A stretch of DNA of 8,750 nucleotides from an uncultured Methylococcaceae bacterium (lineage in GTDB: Bacteria; Pseudomonadota; Gammaproteobacteria; Methylococcales; Methylomonadaceae), in NCBI GenBank assembly GCA_903839795.1, contig CAIMDR010000272.1:1-8750 (forward strand), in the 5' to 3' direction. The first letter of the stretch is position 1; the number at the start of each line of letters is the position of its first letter. Both the position numbers and the translations under genes were made by a program. Below the pieces are notes generated by a model. It saw only the letters and a program-made list of their open reading frames with translations, did no database searches and had not been told where the DNA came from. Of this stretch, positions 1 to 8,177 are shown piece after piece.

Positions 1-136
1 GGTCATAGAAGGCACTGACCGGCTTCACGAAGGCAGCCTTGGTGAGATTGCCCAACAAGACGGTCAGGCCGTGGCAGCCAGTCCGGAGACCTTAATCAAG
101 GCCGATGCCAAACCTCGTAAACGAGATCGACGTTAA
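1..136 (+). CDS. mdtA: MdtA-type RND periplasmic adaptor (membrane fusion protein), C-terminal end only
   Basis: The window opens inside this gene. The reading frame starting at base 2 gives 44 residues and ends at TAA 134-136. The first residues, [12 protein letters not shown], match the conserved end of the membrane-proximal domain of MdtA/AcrA-like adaptors, where a V-x-x-G-x-D-R-L-x-x-G pattern is usual. The remaining tail is polar and finishes in a strongly basic stretch, KPRKRDRR. Adaptors of this family are anchored in the inner membrane and link the RND pump to the outer-membrane channel across the periplasm. The stop lies 5 bp before mdtB, as in the mdtABC operons of enterobacteria and muxABC of Pseudomonas. 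The signal peptide, lipoyl and barrel domains lie left of the window and cannot be checked. The assignment rests on a short motif plus very strong context. Confidence 0.88.
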   Translation, partial: VIEGTDRLHEGSLGEIAQQDGQAVAASPETLIKADAKPRKRDRR

Positions 137-141
137 TCCTT

Positions 142-3100
142 ATGACATCCTCAACGCAATCCCGGACGACTTTTAACCCTTCCCGCCTGTTCATTTTACG
201 CCCGGTGGCCACCTCGCTACTCATGGTGGCGATGTTGCTGGTTGGCATACTGGCTTACCGACTGTTACCGGTTTCGGCCTTACCGCAAGTCGACTATCCC
301 ACCATCCAGGTGGTGACTTTATATCCGGGTGCCAGTCCCGATATAATGACCTCGGTTATCACCGCGCCGCTGGAGCGCCAGTTCGGGCAGATGCCGGGGC
401 TTACCCAAATGTCATCAACCAGTTCCGGTGGCGCTTCGGTGATTACCTTGCAATTTAATCTAAATCTGGATTTGGATATTGCCGAACAAACGGTGCAAGC
501 GGCGATTAATGCAGCCTCCAACTTTTTGCCCGCTGATTTACCGCAAGCGCCGATTTACAGCAAAGTTAATCCGGCCGACACGCCGATTATGACGCTCGCC
601 ATCAGCTCCAAAGCCTTGCCGTTATTCCAGGTTGAAGATATGGTCGACACCCGCTTGGCGCAAAAACTTGCCCAGTTACCCGGTGTTGGCCTGGTTGGCA
701 TCAGTGGCGGCCAGCGGCCGGCGGTGCGCATACAAGTTAATCACAAAGCCCTCGCGGCTTACGGCATTAGCCTGGAAGATGTACGTATCGTTATAACCGC
801 TGCCAACGTCAATCAGCCCAAGGGCATGTTCAATGGCCCGATGCGCTCGGCGATTATCGACAGTAACGATCAACTGCGTTCGTCTGAGGATTATCGCAAA
901 CTGGTGGTTGCCTACCGCAACGGTGCACCGGTTCAGCTATCCGAAGTGGCTGAAGTGGTGGATGGCGCTGAAAATGTGCGCTTGGCGGCTTGGGCCAACG
1001 ACAACGCTTCCGTGATTGTCAATATCCAGCGCCAGCCGGGCGCAAATGTCATCGAAGTGGTAGACAGTATCAAGGAGCTGTTACCCAAGTTACAAGCCTC
1101 GCTGCCACTTAGCGTTGAGGTGGTGCCGTTGACCGATCGCACCGTGACCATACGGGCTTCAATACACGACGTGCAGTTTGAATTGCTGCTGGCGATTGTG
1201 CTGGTGGTTATGGTCATTTTTCTGTTTCTGCGCAATATTCCGGCCACCATTATTCCGGGTGTCGCCGTGCCGCTGTCACTGGTAGGCACTTTTGCGGTGA
1301 TGTATCTGGCAGGCTTTAGCATTAACAACTTGACGCTGATGGCGCTGACCATTGCCACCGGCTTTGTGGTGGATGATGCCATCGTGGTGATTGAGAATAT
1401 TTCCCGCTACATCGAACGAGGCGAAGCCCCGTTAAAAGCTGCGTTAAAAGGCTCGGAACAAATCGGTTTCACCATTATCTCCTTAACCTTTTCTCTGATC
1501 GCCGTACTCATTCCCCTGCTGTTTATGAGCGACGTGGTCGGACGCTTGTTTCGGGAATTTGCCATCACGCTGGCGGTGGCGATTCTGATTTCTGCGGTGG
1601 TGTCACTCACGCTGACCCCCATGATGTGCGCCAAACTGTTGCGTCAGGGCGCTGTGCCTGTCCACGGCGAAACCGACAAGCCAGACGACTGGTTCGACAA
1701 ACTGATTGACGCTTATGGCCGTAGCCTGGGCTGGGTGTTGCAACGGCAAACGTTGACCATGCTGGTTTTTTTCGCCACCGTCGCGCTCACCGTGGCGCTG
1801 TATATCTTCATTCCCAAAGGCTTTTTCCCGATACAGGACACCGGCATTATCCAGGGCATTTCCGAAGCGCCCCAAAACGTGTCTTTTTCAGCCATGGCCG
1901 AATATCAACAAAAGCTGGGCAAAGTGATTCTTGAAGATCCTGCCGTAGACAACCTGTCCTCGTTTATCGGTGTTGACGGCATTAATACCACGCCCAACAG
2001 CGGCCGTTTCCTGATTAATCTTAAACCGCACGCCGAACGCACGGAGAGCGCCTCTGACGTCATCGCCCGCTTAAAACCCAAGTTGGCACAACTAAACGGG
2101 GTAACGCTCTATTTACAGCCGGTGCAGGATCTCACCATGGAAAATCGGGTCAGCCGCACCCAATACCAATTTACCCTGGAGACCCCTGACCTCGAAGAAC
2201 TGAATCGCTGGACGCAACGCTTGGTAAAACGGCTGGCCGAAGAACCGGAGTTTAACGAGGTCACCAGTGATGTTCAGGATCAAGGCCAGCAAGTCTATGT
2301 CAACATAGACCGCAGCACCGCCAGCCGTCTCGGCATCAGCACTGCGGCGGTGGATAACACGCTGTACAGCGCTTACGGGCAACGTTTGGTATCGACCATT
2401 TTTACTCAGTCCAACCAATATCGGGTGGTGCTTGAAGTTGATCCAACCGCCCAAAATTCGCCGGAAACCCTCAAGGAATTACGGATTCCTTCCAGTAACG
2501 GCACCCAAGTTCCGTTGGCGGCGATAGCGGAAATATCGGAACGAAAAACCCCCCTGTCCATCAACCATCTTGACCAGTTTCCGGTTGCCACACTGTCCTT
2601 TAATTTGGCACCCGGTGCGGCGCTGGGTGATGCGGTCATTGCCATCGATCGCATCAAGCAGGAAATTGGCTTGCCGCTAGGCATCCGTACCAGTTACCAA
2701 GGCGCGGCCTTGGCGTTTAAAGCATCGCTGGGCAATACCCTGTGGCTGATTCTGGCGGCCATTATTACCGTGTATATAGTGCTGGGCGTGTTGTACGAAA
2801 GTTATATTCACCCCATTACCATTCTGTCCACGCTGCCTTCCGCCGGGGTCGGTGCTTTGCTGGCACTGATAATTTCCGGAGGTGATCTGGGCATTATCGG
2901 CATTATCGGTATTATTTTGTTAATCGGCATCGTCAAAAAGAACGCGATTATGATGATCGACTTTGCGTTGGAAGCAGAGCGCAAACAGAGCATGTCGCCG
3001 GATGACGCCATTTTTCAAGCCTGTTTGCTGCGCTTTCGACCGATTTTAATGACCACCTTGGCGGCCTTACTGGGCGCGTTGCCACTTATGTTGGGTAGCG

Positions 3101-3285
3101 GTGTAGGCTCGGAATTGCGTCATCCTTTAGGTATTACTATGGTTGGCGGCTTGTTGGTCAGCCAGTTATTAACCTTATACACTACGCCGGTGATTTATTT
3201 ATGGATGGATAGCCTGGCTCGACGTGTCTCGGGTTGGTTAAATATGAACCCACCTGAAGCCGCTGAAAACGACGGAGGCTTATAA
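142..3285 (+). CDS. mdtB: MdtB, RND multidrug efflux pump subunit
   Basis: This encodes 1047 residues of a proton-driven inner-membrane transporter of the HAE1-type RND family; E. coli MdtB has about 1040. It is recognisable as MdtB rather than MdtC from the start ([12 protein letters not shown], then [16 protein letters not shown]) and from [10 protein letters not shown] in the docking region. TM1 is near residues 20-40, the first periplasmic porter/docking block about 41-340, TM2-6 about 345-500, TM7 about 536-558, the second periplasmic block up to about 862, and TM8-12 about 865-1030. The proton-relay residues are present: D411-D412 in TM4 ([10 protein letters not shown]) and K933 in TM10 (GIVKKNAI). 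In E. coli MdtB assembles with MdtC as a B2C trimer, and the proton-relay role is thought to lie mainly with MdtB. No good Shine-Dalgarno precedes ATG 142; with only 5 bp after the mdtA stop, translation probably depends on coupling to mdtA. The frame is intact throughout. Confidence 0.97.
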   Translation: MTSSTQSRTTFNPSRLFILRPVATSLLMVAMLLVGILAYRLLPVSALPQVDYPTIQVVTLYPGASPDIMTSVITAPLERQFGQMPGLTQMSSTSSGGASVITLQFNLNLDLDIAEQTVQAAINAASNFLPADLPQAPIYSKVNPADTPIMTLAISSKALPLFQVEDMVDTRLAQKLAQLPGVGLVGISGGQRPAVRIQVNHKALAAYGISLEDVRIVITAANVNQPKGMFNGPMRSAIIDSNDQLRSSEDYRKLVVAYRNGAPVQLSEVAEVVDGAENVRLAAWANDNASVIVNIQRQPGANVIEVVDSIKELLPKLQASLPLSVEVVPLTDRTVTIRASIHDVQFELLLAIVLVVMVIFLFLRNIPATIIPGVAVPLSLVGTFAVMYLAGFSINNLTLMALTIATGFVVDDAIVVIENISRYIERGEAPLKAALKGSEQIGFTIISLTFSLIAVLIPLLFMSDVVGRLFREFAITLAVAILISAVVSLTLTPMMCAKLLRQGAVPVHGETDKPDDWFDKLIDAYGRSLGWVLQRQTLTMLVFFATVALTVALYIFIPKGFFPIQDTGIIQGISEAPQNVSFSAMAEYQQKLGKVILEDPAVDNLSSFIGVDGINTTPNSGRFLINLKPHAERTESASDVIARLKPKLAQLNGVTLYLQPVQDLTMENRVSRTQYQFTLETPDLEELNRWTQRLVKRLAEEPEFNEVTSDVQDQGQQVYVNIDRSTASRLGISTAAVDNTLYSAYGQRLVSTIFTQSNQYRVVLEVDPTAQNSPETLKELRIPSSNGTQVPLAAIAEISERKTPLSINHLDQFPVATLSFNLAPGAALGDAVIAIDRIKQEIGLPLGIRTSYQGAALAFKASLGNTLWLILAAIITVYIVLGVLYESYIHPITILSTLPSAGVGALLALIISGGDLGIIGIIGIILLIGIVKKNAIMMIDFALEAERKQSMSPDDAIFQACLLRFRPILMTTLAALLGALPLMLGSGVGSELRHPLGITMVGGLLVSQLLTLYTTPVIYLWMDSLARRVSGWLNMNPPEAAENDGGL
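2890..2916 (+). repeat. Three tandem 9-bp units inside mdtB (Gly-Ile-Ile x3)
   Basis: GGCATTATC occurs twice in a row (2890-2898 and 2899-2907), followed by a diverged third copy, GGTATTATT (2908-2916). The units are in frame and encode Gly-Ile-Ile three times, residues 917-925, just before the TM10 segment that carries K932-K933. E. coli MdtB, as I remember it, has a less regular sequence here. Gain or loss of a unit would keep the reading frame but shift a membrane segment. This is most likely chance convergence within a Gly/Ile-rich helix. Confidence 0.7.
3274..3278 (+). promoter_or_regulatory. Shine-Dalgarno of mdtC
   Basis: GGAGG lies inside the last codons of mdtB, 6 nt before the mdtC ATG at 3285. 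It is the strongest ribosome binding site visible in this operon and it fixes the mdtC start. The start shares its A with the mdtB stop (TAATG, 3283-3287), so ribosomes ending mdtB can reinitiate directly on mdtC. Confidence 0.85.
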
Positions 3286-6200
3286 TGAATCTGTCGGCGC
3301 TGTTTATCTATCGGCCGGTTGCAACCATGCTCCTGACCCTTGCCATCGCCCTGGCGGGTACGCTGGCATTTTTAAATTTGCCGGTATCGTCGTTGCCGCA
3401 GGTGGATTTTCCGACTGTTAATGTGCAAGCCCAATTACCCGGTGCCAGTGCCGAAACCATGTCCACATCGGTCGCCACACCGCTGGAACGGGCGTTGGGA
3501 CGTATCGCCGGCATTACTGAAATGACTTCCAGCAGCTCGCTGGGATCGACTTCGATTACCCTGCAATTTGATCTGGATCGTGACATCAACGGTGCTTGCC
3601 GTGATATACAAGCGGCCATTAATGCCGCCGCCAGTATGTTGCCCAGCACCATGCCCAATCGCCCGACCTATCGGCGCGATAACCCTGCGGACTCGCCTAT
3701 TTTAATACTGGCACTGACCTCGGAAAGCCAGAGTCGCGGTCAAATGTACGATGTCGCCTCGACCATTCTGGCGCAGAAAATATCCCAGCTTCCCGGTATC
3801 GGCCAGGTACAGATTGGCGGTGCTGCTTTGCCTGCGGTCAGGGTTGAGCTAAACCCCAATGCGTTGACTAAATACGGTATTGGCCTTGAGGATGTCAGAA
3901 GCACCATCACCCAAACCAATGTCGCCCGTCCCAAAGGCATCATGGAAAACGGTGCGCAACGCTGGCAGATTTTAGCCAATGATCAGGCTCGCAAAGCGGC
4001 CGATTATATGCCGCTCATCGTGAGTTACCGTAACGGCGCACCGGTCACTATCGCTGATCTCGGTGAGGTGGTCGATTCAGTTGAAGATCTGCGCAATACC
4101 GGCTTAAAGAACGGTAAACCTTCGGTGTTGCTGATTCTCAGAAAACAACCGCTGGCCAACGTCATTCAAACCGTCGATCAAGTTCATGCCCTGTTGCCGG
4201 AATTACGCGCCCTCATTCCCAACACGATTGATTTGTCGGTGGTGGTTGACCGGTCGCTGACCATTCGGGCATCCATTACCGAAGTTGAACACAGCTTATT
4301 AATCGCCATTGGCTTGGTGATTCTGGTGGTACTGGTGTTTTTGCGGGATTTTCGTTCGACCGTGGTGCCGATTATTGCCGTGCCGGTTTCACTGATCGGT
4401 GCCTGTGGGGTCATGTATTTTTTTAACTACAGCCTGAATAATTTAACCTTGATGGCCTTGACCATCTCCACCGGCTTTGTGGTCGATGATGCCATTGTGG
4501 TTTTGGAAAACATCAATCGCCACATTGAAAAAGGTGTGCCGCCGTTTAAAGCCGCCTTGCTGGGAGCCAAAGAAGTCGGCTTTACGGTAATGGCGATGAG
4601 CGTGTCCCTGATTGCCGTGTTCTTACCCATTTTATTGATGGGTGGCATCGTCGGTCGTTTATTTAGAGAGTTTGCGGTGACGCTGTCGGCGGCTGTCGTG
4701 GTCTCGCTAGTCATCTCGTTAACCGTCACCCCGATGCTCTGTGCACGCTGGCTGGGTAAGGAAAGCCCTAAACATGGGCGCATCTATCAAGGCATCGGTA
4801 CCGCGTTCGACTGGCTGCAAGCCGGTTATGAAAAATCATTGCGTTGGGCGTTACGTCACGGCCGCATTATGATGTTGATTTTACTTGGCACGATAGGTCT
4901 CAATTTTTATCTGTATTCGGTGATCGACAAAGGCTTTTTTCCGAGTCAAGACGGCGGTCGCTTGCTGGGTGAGATTCAAACCGATCAAGGGACTTCTTTT
5001 TTATCCTTGCAGAAAAAACTTTTCGAGTATTCCGAACTGTTGCTAAAAGATCCGGCGGTCAGCAATGTGGCCGGATTTGGCGGTGCCGGTTCCAGCAGCA
5101 ATAGTGCCCGCGTCTTTATTGTGCTTAAGCCGCACAGTGAACGCGATCCCATTGAAAAGGTGATGGGGCGCTTGCGTGACAAGGTCAAACGTATTCCGGG
5201 TGCCGATCTGCACATGTTCCCTGCGCAAGAATTGCGTATCGGTGGTAGGCCGTCATTCGGCTCGTATGACTACGCCTTACAATCGGATGATTTGGGGTTG
5301 CTTCGTGAATGGATGCCAAAAGTCATTACCGCACTGTCCAAACTGCCGCAACTGAGTGATGTCAATACCAGTCAGCAAGACAAAGGTCAGCAGATTGGTT
5401 TGGTGGTTGACCGTGACAGGGCGGCGCGTTATGGCATCAGCCAGGCCATGATTGACACCACCCTTAATGATGCTTTTGGTCAACGTCAAGTGTCGGTGAT
5501 CTATAATCCGCTCAACCAATATCGGGTAGTGATGGAATTGGCCCCCGAATACTGGCAAAGTTCTGAAGCCTTAAAACAAGTTTATATCAGTGTACCGGCC
5601 GTGCGCTTGCCCTCCGGCAAACAAATCGCCGCACACCAGGTGCCGTTATCATCGCTGGCCGGTTTTGCGCCGACCAGCACACCGCTATCCGTTAATCATC
5701 AAGGTCAATTTGCAGCGGCTACCTTGTCGTTTAATCTCAAACCCGGCAACTCGCTGTCTACCGCCACCCAACTCATCGAAAATACCCTGCGTGACATCGG
5801 CGTACCCGCGTCGATACAAGGCAGTTTTCAAGGTTCTGCCAAAGCCTTTCAGGAATCGTTGCGCAATCAGCCCTTTTTAATCCTGGCCGCCTTACTGAGC
5901 ATTTATATTGTGTTGGGAGTATTGTACGAAAGCACGATTCACCCATTAACCATCCTGTCTACTTTGCCTTCAGCCGGGGTGGGTGCGCTATTGGCGCTGA
6001 TGGTTTGCGGCACCGAATTTAGCATCATCGCCTTAATTGGCGTCATTTTGTTGATTGGTATCGTCAAAAAAAATGCCATCATGATGATCGATTTTGCCTT
6101 ACAAGCTGAACGCGAGCAAGGACTGGTGGCTTCCGAAGCGATTTTTCAAGCCTGTATGCTGCGCTTTCGCCCTATTATGATGACCACACTGGCGGCACTA

Positions 6201-6410
6201 TTCGGTGCCCTGCCCTTGGCACTGGGCAGTGGTTACGGTGCAGAGCTGCGCCAACCGCTGGGTATTTCCATTGTCGGCGGCCTGATCTTCAGTCAGATGC
6301 TGACGCTATACACAACACCCGTGGTTTATATTTATCTGGATCGTTTCCGGCTATGGTTTCATCGCCGCTTTTTTAACCGTTCCGCCTCACTAGCGGATAA
6401 AACCGCTTAG
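3285..6410 (+). CDS. mdtC: MdtC, RND multidrug efflux pump subunit
   Basis: This encodes 1041 residues, slightly longer than E. coli MdtC (about 1025), and is paralogous to MdtB. MdtC-specific signatures include LFIYRPVATMLL at the N-terminus, ERALGRIAGITEMTSSSSLG in the porter domain, the RPSFGSYDYALQSDDL region, and LRQPLGISIVGG near the end. TM1 is near residues 9-30, TM2-6 about 335-490, TM7 about 526-547, and TM8-12 about 861-1025, with two large periplasmic porter/docking blocks between. The proton-relay equivalents D401-D402 (TM4) and K929 (TM10) are kept. In E. coli the B2C complex exports bile salts, novobiocin and similar compounds, and MdtC is thought to do most of the substrate binding; substrates here are unknown. 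A loop at about residues 769-785 is some ten residues longer than its counterpart in MdtB. The start is set by GGAGG at 3274-3278 and a one-base overlap with the mdtB stop. Confidence 0.97.
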   Translation: MNLSALFIYRPVATMLLTLAIALAGTLAFLNLPVSSLPQVDFPTVNVQAQLPGASAETMSTSVATPLERALGRIAGITEMTSSSSLGSTSITLQFDLDRDINGACRDIQAAINAAASMLPSTMPNRPTYRRDNPADSPILILALTSESQSRGQMYDVASTILAQKISQLPGIGQVQIGGAALPAVRVELNPNALTKYGIGLEDVRSTITQTNVARPKGIMENGAQRWQILANDQARKAADYMPLIVSYRNGAPVTIADLGEVVDSVEDLRNTGLKNGKPSVLLILRKQPLANVIQTVDQVHALLPELRALIPNTIDLSVVVDRSLTIRASITEVEHSLLIAIGLVILVVLVFLRDFRSTVVPIIAVPVSLIGACGVMYFFNYSLNNLTLMALTISTGFVVDDAIVVLENINRHIEKGVPPFKAALLGAKEVGFTVMAMSVSLIAVFLPILLMGGIVGRLFREFAVTLSAAVVVSLVISLTVTPMLCARWLGKESPKHGRIYQGIGTAFDWLQAGYEKSLRWALRHGRIMMLILLGTIGLNFYLYSVIDKGFFPSQDGGRLLGEIQTDQGTSFLSLQKKLFEYSELLLKDPAVSNVAGFGGAGSSSNSARVFIVLKPHSERDPIEKVMGRLRDKVKRIPGADLHMFPAQELRIGGRPSFGSYDYALQSDDLGLLREWMPKVITALSKLPQLSDVNTSQQDKGQQIGLVVDRDRAARYGISQAMIDTTLNDAFGQRQVSVIYNPLNQYRVVMELAPEYWQSSEALKQVYISVPAVRLPSGKQIAAHQVPLSSLAGFAPTSTPLSVNHQGQFAAATLSFNLKPGNSLSTATQLIENTLRDIGVPASIQGSFQGSAKAFQESLRNQPFLILAALLSIYIVLGVLYESTIHPLTILSTLPSAGVGALLALMVCGTEFSIIALIGVILLIGIVKKNAIMMIDFALQAEREQGLVASEAIFQACMLRFRPIMMTTLAALFGALPLALGSGYGAELRQPLGISIVGGLIFSQMLTLYTTPVVYIYLDRFRLWFHRRFFNRSASLADKTA

Positions 6411-6426
6411 TACCGCCGAGATTTTC

Positions 6427-7905
6427 ATGACAGTTCGTATTATCCCAACCCTTATTTATTCGCTATTAATCACCCAACTGACCGCTTGTGCGGTCGGGCC
6501 TGATTATGTCCGTCCCCAGACCAACATTCCCGTTAACTTTAAAGAAATCAAGGGCTGGAAACAAGCACAACCGCGTGATAATTTGCTGCAAGCCAAATGG
6601 TGGGAAATCTTTAACGACACCCAACTTAATAAGCTGGAAGAGCAAGTCGTTATTGGTAATCAGTCCATAGCCCAAGCCGAGGCGCAATATCGTCAAGCCC
6701 AGGATTTGGTAAGATCAGCGCAATCGGCTTTCTTCCCGACGGCCAATATTACCGCAACCACCAATCGGTTTCGTGCGGCCAGCGGCCAAAGCGTTGCAGT
6801 CAGTGGCGTTAGAAACCTTTTTGGCGCCGCCGTGGGATTGGCTTGGGAGCCGGATTTATGGGGACGTATCCGTCGCCAAGTCGAAGCCAACGAGAGTACC
6901 GCCCAAGCCAGCGCCGCGACCCTACAGGCTTTGCAACTTTCTACTCAATCGACGCTAGCCGTGTATTATTTTCAATTGCGGGCGCTGGATGCACAAAAAG
7001 CGTTGTTTGATGAAACCGTTGCGGCCTATAGCAAAACCTTGGAAATAACCAAAAATCGTTATGCGGCCGGCGTTGTCGCCAAAACAGATGTGGTGCAAGC
7101 CGAAGCCCAGCTGGAATCAGCCCGCGCTCAAGCCATTAATCTTGGTGTACAACGTGCCAATCTGGAACATGCTATTGCCGTTTTGACAGGTAAACCACCG
7201 ACGGAACTGTCCTTAAGTTCAATGCCGCTGGATCTTACGCCGCCACCCATTCCGGTCAGTTTACCTTCGGAGTTGCTGGAAAGACGTCCTGACATTGCCA
7301 GTGCCGAACGCAAAATAGCCGCCGCCAATGCTCAAATCGGTGTTGCTAAAGCCGCCTTCTTTCCCACGATAAACTTGGCGGCCAGTACCGGTTTCCAAAG
7401 CAATACTTTATCAACCCTGTTTACTGCGGCCAAACGTTACTGGGCATTAGGGCCTGCCGGTGCTGCGCTGACACTATTGGATGGTGGCGGAAAAAACGCA
7501 CAGTACAAACAGACGATGGATGGTTTTGATGCCAGCGTTGCTTTCTATAAACAAACCGTACTGACCGGTTTTCAGGAAGTAGAAGACAATGTGTCAGCAC
7601 TACGTATTCTGGAAGAAGAAGCGCAAGTTCAGGACAAAGCGGTGGCAGCGGCTCGTGAAGCACTAACCAAAATAACCAATCAATATCAGGCAGGCCTGAT
7701 CAGTTATGTCAATGTGATGATCGCTCAGACTGTCGCATTAAATAATCAGCAAACCGCCGTACAAGTGCTGAGTAATCGACTGGTCTCCTCGGTGCAATTG
7801 GTTAAAGCCTTGGGTGGTGGCTGGAATGTGGCCATGTTACCCACACCTGACGAAGCCGGTGGCGAAGTTAAATGGACGGACTTCTTGCCGTATCCGGTTA
7901 ATTGA
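6427..7905 (+). CDS. RND efflux outer-membrane channel lipoprotein (TolC superfamily, NodT/OprM-OpmB type)
   Basis: This encodes 492 residues, normal for OprM/NodT-type channels. The N-terminus is a lipoprotein signal peptide with lipobox LTAC; the acylated Cys is residue 21, and Ala at +2 fits outer-membrane sorting. The mature start, CAVGPDYVRP, is typical of the family. The two structural repeats are visible: AFFPTANI (101-108) answers AFFPTINL (310-317), and RYAAGVVAKTDV (211-222) answers QYQAGLISYVNV (419-430). EPDLWGRIRR (141-150), the NLEHAIAVLTGKPP region (245-258) and ERRPDIASAE (285-294) are further family hallmarks. Three copies should form the outer-membrane barrel and periplasmic tunnel docked to MdtA. 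The gene starts 16 bp after the mdtC stop with only a weak purine stretch before ATG 6427. Enterobacterial mdtABC relies on an unlinked TolC, so the linked channel makes this resemble MuxABC-OpmB of Pseudomonas. The family is certain; orthology to OpmB is inferred. Confidence 0.95.
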   Translation: MTVRIIPTLIYSLLITQLTACAVGPDYVRPQTNIPVNFKEIKGWKQAQPRDNLLQAKWWEIFNDTQLNKLEEQVVIGNQSIAQAEAQYRQAQDLVRSAQSAFFPTANITATTNRFRAASGQSVAVSGVRNLFGAAVGLAWEPDLWGRIRRQVEANESTAQASAATLQALQLSTQSTLAVYYFQLRALDAQKALFDETVAAYSKTLEITKNRYAAGVVAKTDVVQAEAQLESARAQAINLGVQRANLEHAIAVLTGKPPTELSLSSMPLDLTPPPIPVSLPSELLERRPDIASAERKIAAANAQIGVAKAAFFPTINLAASTGFQSNTLSTLFTAAKRYWALGPAGAALTLLDGGGKNAQYKQTMDGFDASVAFYKQTVLTGFQEVEDNVSALRILEEEAQVQDKAVAAAREALTKITNQYQAGLISYVNVMIAQTVALNNQQTAVQVLSNRLVSSVQLVKALGGGWNVAMLPTPDEAGGEVKWTDFLPYPVN

Positions 7906-7930
7906 GAGGCGTGACTGACAGTAATAGATG

Positions 7931-7970
7931 AGCTAACCGGAACCGGGCTTGCAAAACACGGTCGGTGGCT
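7931..7970 (+). other. Imperfect stem-loop just after the efflux operon
   Basis: Read as RNA, AGC (7931-7933) pairs with GCT (7968-7970), ACCG (7936-7939) with CGGT (7963-7966), and ACCG (7942-7945) with CGGT (7959-7962). This leaves a small internal loop, a two-base bulge and a 13-nt apical loop. The left arm contains a direct AACCGG-AACCGG doublet. It begins 25 nt after the channel stop codon. No T run follows, so it is not a classical intrinsic terminator; it could protect the 3' end of the mRNA or be chance. No folding energy was computed. Confidence 0.35.
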
Positions 7971-7975
7971 ATGAA

Positions 7976-7993
7976 ATGACTCTGTTTAGTCAT
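7976..7993 (+). other. Perfect 6-bp inverted repeat
   Basis: ATGACT (7976-7981) and AGTCAT (7988-7993) are exact reverse complements separated by the 6-nt spacer CTGTTT. The element sits 6 nt after the preceding stem-loop. It may be a second small hairpin in the transcript tail or a dyad protein-binding site. A repeat this short can easily arise by chance. Confidence 0.3.
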
Positions 7994-8039
7994 ACCATCC
8001 TCATTGATTTTAAATAATGGATGCATAACATCAGTTAAT

Positions 8040-8073
8040 AAAGCAGTTCCTGAGCAAGAAGTGGCGCTTTTTT
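8040..8073 (+). terminator. Weak terminator-like hairpin with six-T run
   Basis: AAAG (8040-8043) can pair with CTTT (8067-8070) and CAGTTC (8044-8049) with GAAGTG (8058-8063). There is one G-G mismatch, a 3-nt bulge (8064-8066) and an 8-nt loop. A run of six T (8068-8073) follows, partly used in the stem. Its position between the efflux operon and the kinase is right for ending the efflux transcript. The stem is short and imperfect, so termination may be partial or may happen elsewhere. Confidence 0.35.
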
Positions 8074-8114
8074 ATTAACTATGGAAGTTGAAAATAATTT
8101 TGGTGCATCACAAA

Positions 8115-8142
8115 TTGAATCTAACTGGAAATTCAGTATGGT
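8115..8142 (+). promoter_or_regulatory. Candidate sigma70-like promoter for the kinase
   Basis: TTGAAT (8115-8120) and TATGGT (8137-8142) are 16 bp apart, and each matches four of six consensus bases. Transcription would begin near 8149, about 30 nt before the kinase start. The region 8074-8178 is clearly richer in A and T than the genes, as expected for a promoter. In AT-rich DNA such partial matches are common, so support is weak. Confidence 0.28.
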
Positions 8143-8177
8143 TCAAACAAATTTTAAGTCGGGGTTAATGTTTCACT

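Noticed and set aside
933..1382. 149-codon antisense ORF inside mdtB
   Set aside because: It lies wholly within the conserved MdtB frame, its product is low-complexity (rich in Ser, Thr and Ala) with no recognisable domain, and no SD or promoter supports it. The same applies to the other minus-strand ORFs across mdtB and mdtC.
4427..4783. 118-codon antisense ORF inside mdtC
   Set aside because: It mirrors the strongly conserved TM4-TM6 coding region of MdtC. Its composition is what the complement of a membrane-protein gene gives, and no homologous family is recognisable.
5590..5880. 96-codon + strand ORF in another frame of mdtC
   Set aside because: It overlaps the intact MdtC docking/porter region and reads as Pro/Arg/Cys-rich text with no domain; it is a frame shadow.
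142..6410. MdtB and MdtC as a recent tandem duplication
   Set aside because: The two proteins are similar in layout, but each matches its own orthologue type better than its neighbour. The duplication is therefore ancient and shared with other bacteria, not a local event.
8004..8031. Alternative promoter TTGATT - 16 bp - TAACAT
   Set aside because: Each box matches four of six consensus bases, but it lies before the terminator-like hairpin at 8040-8073, so it is a less likely kinase promoter than the 8115-8142 candidate.
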